This document shows, piece by piece, positions 59,795-64,000 of a DNA stretch of 64,000 bases. The stretch's first letter is position 1, and each line of letters opens with the position of its first letter. Origin of the DNA: Chalara sp. BL73 (taxonomy: Eukaryota; Ascomycota; Leotiomycetes; Helotiales); the NCBI GenBank assembly GCA_918026815.1, contig CAKJVC010000030.1, positions 682,001 through 746,000 on the forward strand, in the 5' to 3' direction. A model generated the notes under the pieces. It was not told where the DNA came from and did not search any database. It saw only the letters and a list, made by a program, of their open reading frames with translations. The position numbers and the translations under genes were made by a program.

Positions 59795-60726
59795 CTACGC
59801 CACAACCTTAGTCTTTTTGCCTGAGCTCTGGACACGCTTTGCAGCTGGGCGATTGATATGGTGCTCCGGGATCCAGCTCTCATCATAAGACTTTCCGCTT
59901 GCGCCTGTGGCGATAGCACCTTCCCCGGTAGGAGAGACAGGTTCCTTGGGCACAGCAGCGGCGCGCTTGGAGCTTTTACCGCTACGCTTGGTTTGTGGGA
60001 ATAGGGACTCGACCCAGGTCTTGTAGACGAAGTAGAGGGTACCGAGGAATCCGGCGAGGAGGAAGAGGTAGAGGAAAATGCTATCCAACTGTTAGTTCTT
60101 GTTCTTCAAGATTTGGTGATGATTCCGGAAACGTACACCTGAGGGTCAAAAATGCTCAACGCAGCATCCACAACGCTGACCGTCCCATTGTAAGCCTGGA
60201 TTTGATACACGTCTCCTTTTGCGCTCGTGATCACAGCCACGATGCTCAATTGCAGCTCCTGTGGGTTCAACTCGGTGGTGAAGCTGTATGGTAGTGTCTG
60301 CTTCTCGCCGGCTGGGATCTGTATATCATATCGGGTTGCCGTGAGATTGCGAACGATGGCCGCTGACGGATGAGCTTTTGGCGCGAGAGGTGCGTTCGAG
60401 TTCAAGGAGCCGCCAATAATCGCAATGGTGACTGGCTGCGGCTCGTCATTGGAGAATGAAAGGAGAGCCTTCGTGGCACGATTGTTCACGAGCTTCACGC
60501 CAAAGATCTCGGCTTCCGGAAAGGCGGCACTGACGCTGACGGCGAGATTGGGGGTCTGCGCAGCAGCGATGTCTTCCTCAAGGGTCTGCGAGCTGGTGAG
60601 TTGGAGCTTTCATCAAGCTTGAAGCTTCAAATACGGGAAATGACGTACGGAGTCCTGAACTGCGGCAAAGACACTAGCAGTGCGGAGAGCCAGAAGGGCG
60701 AGGGTGGTAAGCTTGAAGATACCCAT
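59795..60726 (-). CDS. IRC22: Translocon-associated protein alpha subunit / IRC22 homologue
   Basis: Three exons: 60649-60726, 60137-60585 and 59795-60080, giving 270 residues. A signal peptide (IFKLTTLALLALRTASVFA) opens the protein. The luminal part reads EIFGVKLVNNRATKALLSFS, then RYDIQIPAGEKQTLPYSFTT and DVYQIQAYNGTVSVVD, an immunoglobulin-like TRAP-alpha fold. One transmembrane segment (IFLYLFLLAGFLGTLYFVYKT) and a Lys-rich cytosolic tail follow. The second donor is the GTACGT at 60136, chosen because it alone keeps frame (FDPQV then IFLYLF). The first acceptor is the CAG before ACCCTTGAG, for the same reason. Known: ER membrane protein of the translocon; yeast Irc22 is its distant relative. 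Confidence 0.9.
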
Positions 60727-62142
60727 GGTGACGGACAATTGAGTAGTTGTTGAACGGATTGAAGGGAATAGGAAGATTGTGGTGTCGGTGTTGCAATGTG
60801 TCTCCTGTGTTCCATAGCTGCTATTAGCGAGCTCTTAGCGTCATTCGGGTTTGTGGGTCGTCATCGCCAAGCACGGCTCCGGTCATCCTACCAGAAAGTA
60901 TCACGAGCCTCATATCTGTAATACTTAATTCTTGGGGGTCTATCCTGCGAGGTATTGGGGAAAAATATTGTTTATTGACTAGTGATGCTTCAGCAAACTA
61001 TATGAGAATTGAATTTATATTGTTAGTAAATTATCGACCTGAGAGTTTAGCAGTCAAAGCAGCCAGCAAGATGACCTTCCACAAGCTTATATCTGGCATA
61101 CCTAGCTCGCATTTTCTTGAAATTTGCAATATTTGATCATTTTAGTTTCTAGATATGCACCTCGACTCGAGAGAAAACATTAAATAGTGCTATAATTATC
61201 TTTGAATGCAATTTTTTATAGAACATGCAATTACTAGGCTTATCGGGAAAGTGCCATTGCCTATAAAATTCAAACTTGTAAGTAGATTGCCATGGACGAA
61301 CTTTATTATGGAGGCAGTAGCACATATGCAAATTTGCAATTCAGCCTTAAGAGGTTCATGCACTCAGCGCCTTGAGCTTCGAATATAAGCTACTGCAGTA
61401 CCACAAGCTGCAGGCTCTTTCTACGCCAAGCTAGTCAAAAGAAATAATTAAACCGCCGAGTTTACCTTGTCAAGGGTGTTTGATGACTAGATAGCCTTGC
61501 AGGAGCATCCAAAATTAGGATTTCGTACAATTTTGGGGATCGCCTGTGTTGTTTTTTGTGAGATTTGGCGAGATTTGGCCAGCTTTACAACAGCCTAGCG
61601 AGTAGACAAACGTTGGTAGGATTAATCAGAACTACCCTGATCTTGCCGACGCACAATACTAATGGTCCGGATCTCGCATTCTACTATAGGTATTAGGTAC
61701 GGCTTAGATGGTTCGGCAGTTATGAATGATCATGGCAAATCCAACTCCGTCTAACCATCCCGTCTAGATCCGAATGCGAAGTCGGGCTTTAATCTCAGCT
61801 TACGGTCATACTCATATCAGTCACAAGATATTATCCGCGATTTCACCAAAGATAGTGTAAATCGCAAAATAATGTGCGAGATTGATACAATGAGTCGCAG
61901 AAGCTGAGGACGAAGCTAACTCTCAGGGAATATCATGTATAGTCCTACAAGATTGCCTTGATAGAGAGACTTTCATGCCCGCCATGCGTTGTTGATTTCG
62001 ACCGAATTCAACGTTGGGACTGTTATGTTTGATATTCCATCCGTAGCTGCAGTATTTCAGACGCTTCTAGGTATTCAGTGGAGCTGCGGAAGATATATCC
62101 ATATCTTTACTCATATCAAATGCTTGAAACACTAGGCATCGT
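60727..62142. other. Intergenic AT-rich stretch, no gene seen
   Basis: Flanks the 5' side of TRAP-alpha and the 3' side of the second zinc-cluster gene. Only short overlapping frames; no repeat or RNA gene is supported. Confidence 0.4.
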
Positions 62143-63996
62143 TCAGGAGCCGTGCGTACTCATCTTGGCCATATAAGTAGCTGTTTTCTTCAACAATTGA
62201 GGAGCTACTTACCAGCTACTTTCCATCTCGATCCAAGCTGACTAAGTGTCTGTTTCATGTGAAGTGAGACACTGGGCGAGATGTTAAGACGTGGATCCGT
62301 GCTGTGAACAGCAGCACGGTAGAGACAGCTGGCAACTAGAGTAGATATTTGATCTACGTTAGATAGTAGGATCCTCTGGATATGGGTTGCAAAAGCGCTG
62401 ACATAGCCTATAACGGCGCTGAGATTAGATACCGCTAGGTGATGAAAGTCATTCTTATACGAGAGAGGATAAAAACCGCGAGGTGCTTTCAAGAAGCTCT
62501 CGTAAAGAAGGATTAGTGCGCTATGGCTATTAGTAATCAATCACGGGTTCATGGATAAGATTTACCTATAGCAAATTGCGATTGGTACGCAAATTATTGT
62601 AGCCTCACTTGACAGTTGTGGCTGTAGAAAGGTGCAAAGTGCCTCAGTCGCTCGAGCAAGCTGTTTAGACTCTTCTGCTCGAATAATTTGTTTTGCGCTT
62701 TCTCTTGATACCTCATCTGGATCTGACTTGTCCAAATCATAAATAGGCTCATTGATGTGCTTCAGCACAAGACTCAACAGATTGGAAGCTTGGCACAACC
62801 TTGGAAATGGAGAAACATCGATGTTGGTTGAAGAAGAGACGAATAACGGCTCACTTGGCTTTGGCTCCTGGAATGTAGTTAATATCTAGATACTTGTAGA
62901 AATCGAAATAGAAAATACGTACCCCTTGCTCGAATGACTTGTCATCAACTGGGAGCCAGACTCCCCTCCATGGATCGGCCAAGGCGAGAGATCGTGTCGG
63001 ATTACCAATGTTCATATGCCTAACCAGAATTAGAGCGCCCAAATTAAGAGGTTGTTCTCCATACCGATCTAAGATGAATAAAGCCCACCAGAGCCGCCTA
63101 CGCTCTTCCATTTCGTCCCACGTTTTAGGTTCCAAAGCAAGCTGAGGAATACCAGCAGTATCTTGTAGACCGATAGCCTGTCCCGCTCTAGCGACTCGTC
63201 CAATAGTCAAGTATGCTTCAGGGTAAACCGCATGGCCTGTCTCATACAACGCAATCAAGACACCAGCTTGCAGAAGCCGTAGTGAGCTAATGCCCGAAAG
63301 CTCCACAGCATTATAAAATTCTTTTGCTAATAGATAAAGCTTAGATCGTATTTGTTCTACCCCCACTGATATTTTGCTATTGATTAGTCTCATGCACAAG
63401 ATTAACAACGCCAAATCCGCCTCCAACGCCGAAGATGAGCTGTGTAGTTCTTGGTATAGCTTTTTCTTCGAAACAATCCCGAACCATGTGGATGTGGAGA
63501 AGAAATATGTCCCCACAGTTGCCTGAATCTCAACTACTCCCCCAACTTCCATTAACACTTCATCAGGTACTACTAGTCTCGGGACTGGCCCCTTAACTTG
63601 GTTTCTCTGGAATACATCCACGTCCAGAAAGAAAGAGCACGGAAATCGGTTGCCATCTTGGGATAATTCTGATCCTGGTGGTTTGGATGGAGAGTTATCC
63701 AATCCTACAATTGTCCGAGGGGAGCTTGATAACTCTCTACCTGTACGATGCCGTTCTTCCAAATAGGCAAGTCGTCTTAGAAGAGCGGCGTAGTCTTCTG
63801 GTGGAATGACCGCAGCGGTTGCATACTTACAATTGCGCTTCAGACGAATACATGCTGAGCACGTGGGAAGAACCTTATCACACCCCTTTTTCTGCTTGCG
63901 ACATGAAGTACATGCATATGGTGCTCTCGAGCTTTCAATATTATCGCTGCTCCTGGGAGAATCTTGTTTTGATTGGATCTTCTCCAATGGTAGCAT
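62143..63996 (-). CDS. Zn2Cys6 transcription factor with fungal-specific TF domain
   Basis: Exons 62923-63996, 62566-62867 and 62213-62526 are well supported. The zinc cluster reads CTSCRKQKKGCDKVLPTCSACIR then NC, residues 29-56, followed by a leucine-rich dimerisation-like segment (DYAALLRRLAYLEERH). The middle homology domain has AYLTIGRVARAGQAIGLQD and EERRRLWWALFILDRY, classical for the fungal_trans family. The last donor (GTAAGT at 62212) can pair with two acceptors. One gives a 32-bp intron and a stop at 62143; the other an 82-bp intron and a stop at 62067. The end given is therefore provisional. The ATG lies 4 bp from the window edge; an upstream start cannot be excluded. Confidence 0.85.
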
Positions 63997-64000
63997 ATTG

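Overview
The window reads as nuclear DNA of a filamentous ascomycete (Pezizomycotina). Genes are interrupted by short introns, mostly 40-130 bp, with GT/AG ends and CTAAC/CTGAC-like branch sites. The gene content is typical of these fungi: Atg1 kinase, a phenylacetate-type P450 (CYP504), PTH11-like membrane proteins, a WSC/DUF1996 secreted protein, an AA9 polysaccharide monooxygenase and Zn2Cys6 regulators. Protein flavour suggests Leotiomycetes, but that is inference from memory. I re-derived splice sites by hand; reading frames close across all exons except where stated.

Region 1 (0.4-30 kb) is mostly conserved housekeeping genes: ATG1 (-), ornithine aminotransferase (-), the GPI mannosyltransferase GPI10 (+), a TNA1-like transporter (-), an F-box protein with a cysteine-rich motif (+), a rhodopsin-like/PTH11-type membrane protein (-), two small unknown genes (-), a CYP504 P450 (-), a CobW/ZNG1-type GTPase (-) and a DUF1996-WSC secreted protein (-).

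Region 2 (30-47 kb) is gene-poor. It holds one small hydrophilic protein gene (33.9 kb, +) and a Zn2Cys6 regulator (39.9-41.9 kb, -) whose zinc cluster needs a 4-nt microexon and which also has a GC-AG intron. The rest is AT-rich DNA with decayed coding sequence: an NmrA-like pseudogene, a secreted-protein pseudogene and two unassigned relics. No intact transposon was seen.

Region 3 (47-59.5 kb) is an accessory metabolic block. It starts with an AA9 LPMO (+). Four tightly spaced genes on the minus strand follow: flavocytochrome b2-like hydroxyacid dehydrogenase, ABCG transporter, paraoxonase-like lactonase and a DHA2 MFS exporter. A 2-oxoglutarate/Fe(II) oxygenase (+) lies beyond. The four minus-strand genes could form a pathway in which a lactone is opened, the hydroxyacid is oxidised and substrate or product is transported. 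This is the best candidate for an undescribed system here, and it is inference.

Region 4 (59.8-64 kb) has the ER translocon protein TRAP-alpha/IRC22 (-) and a second Zn2Cys6 regulator (-) whose start lies 4 bp inside the window edge.
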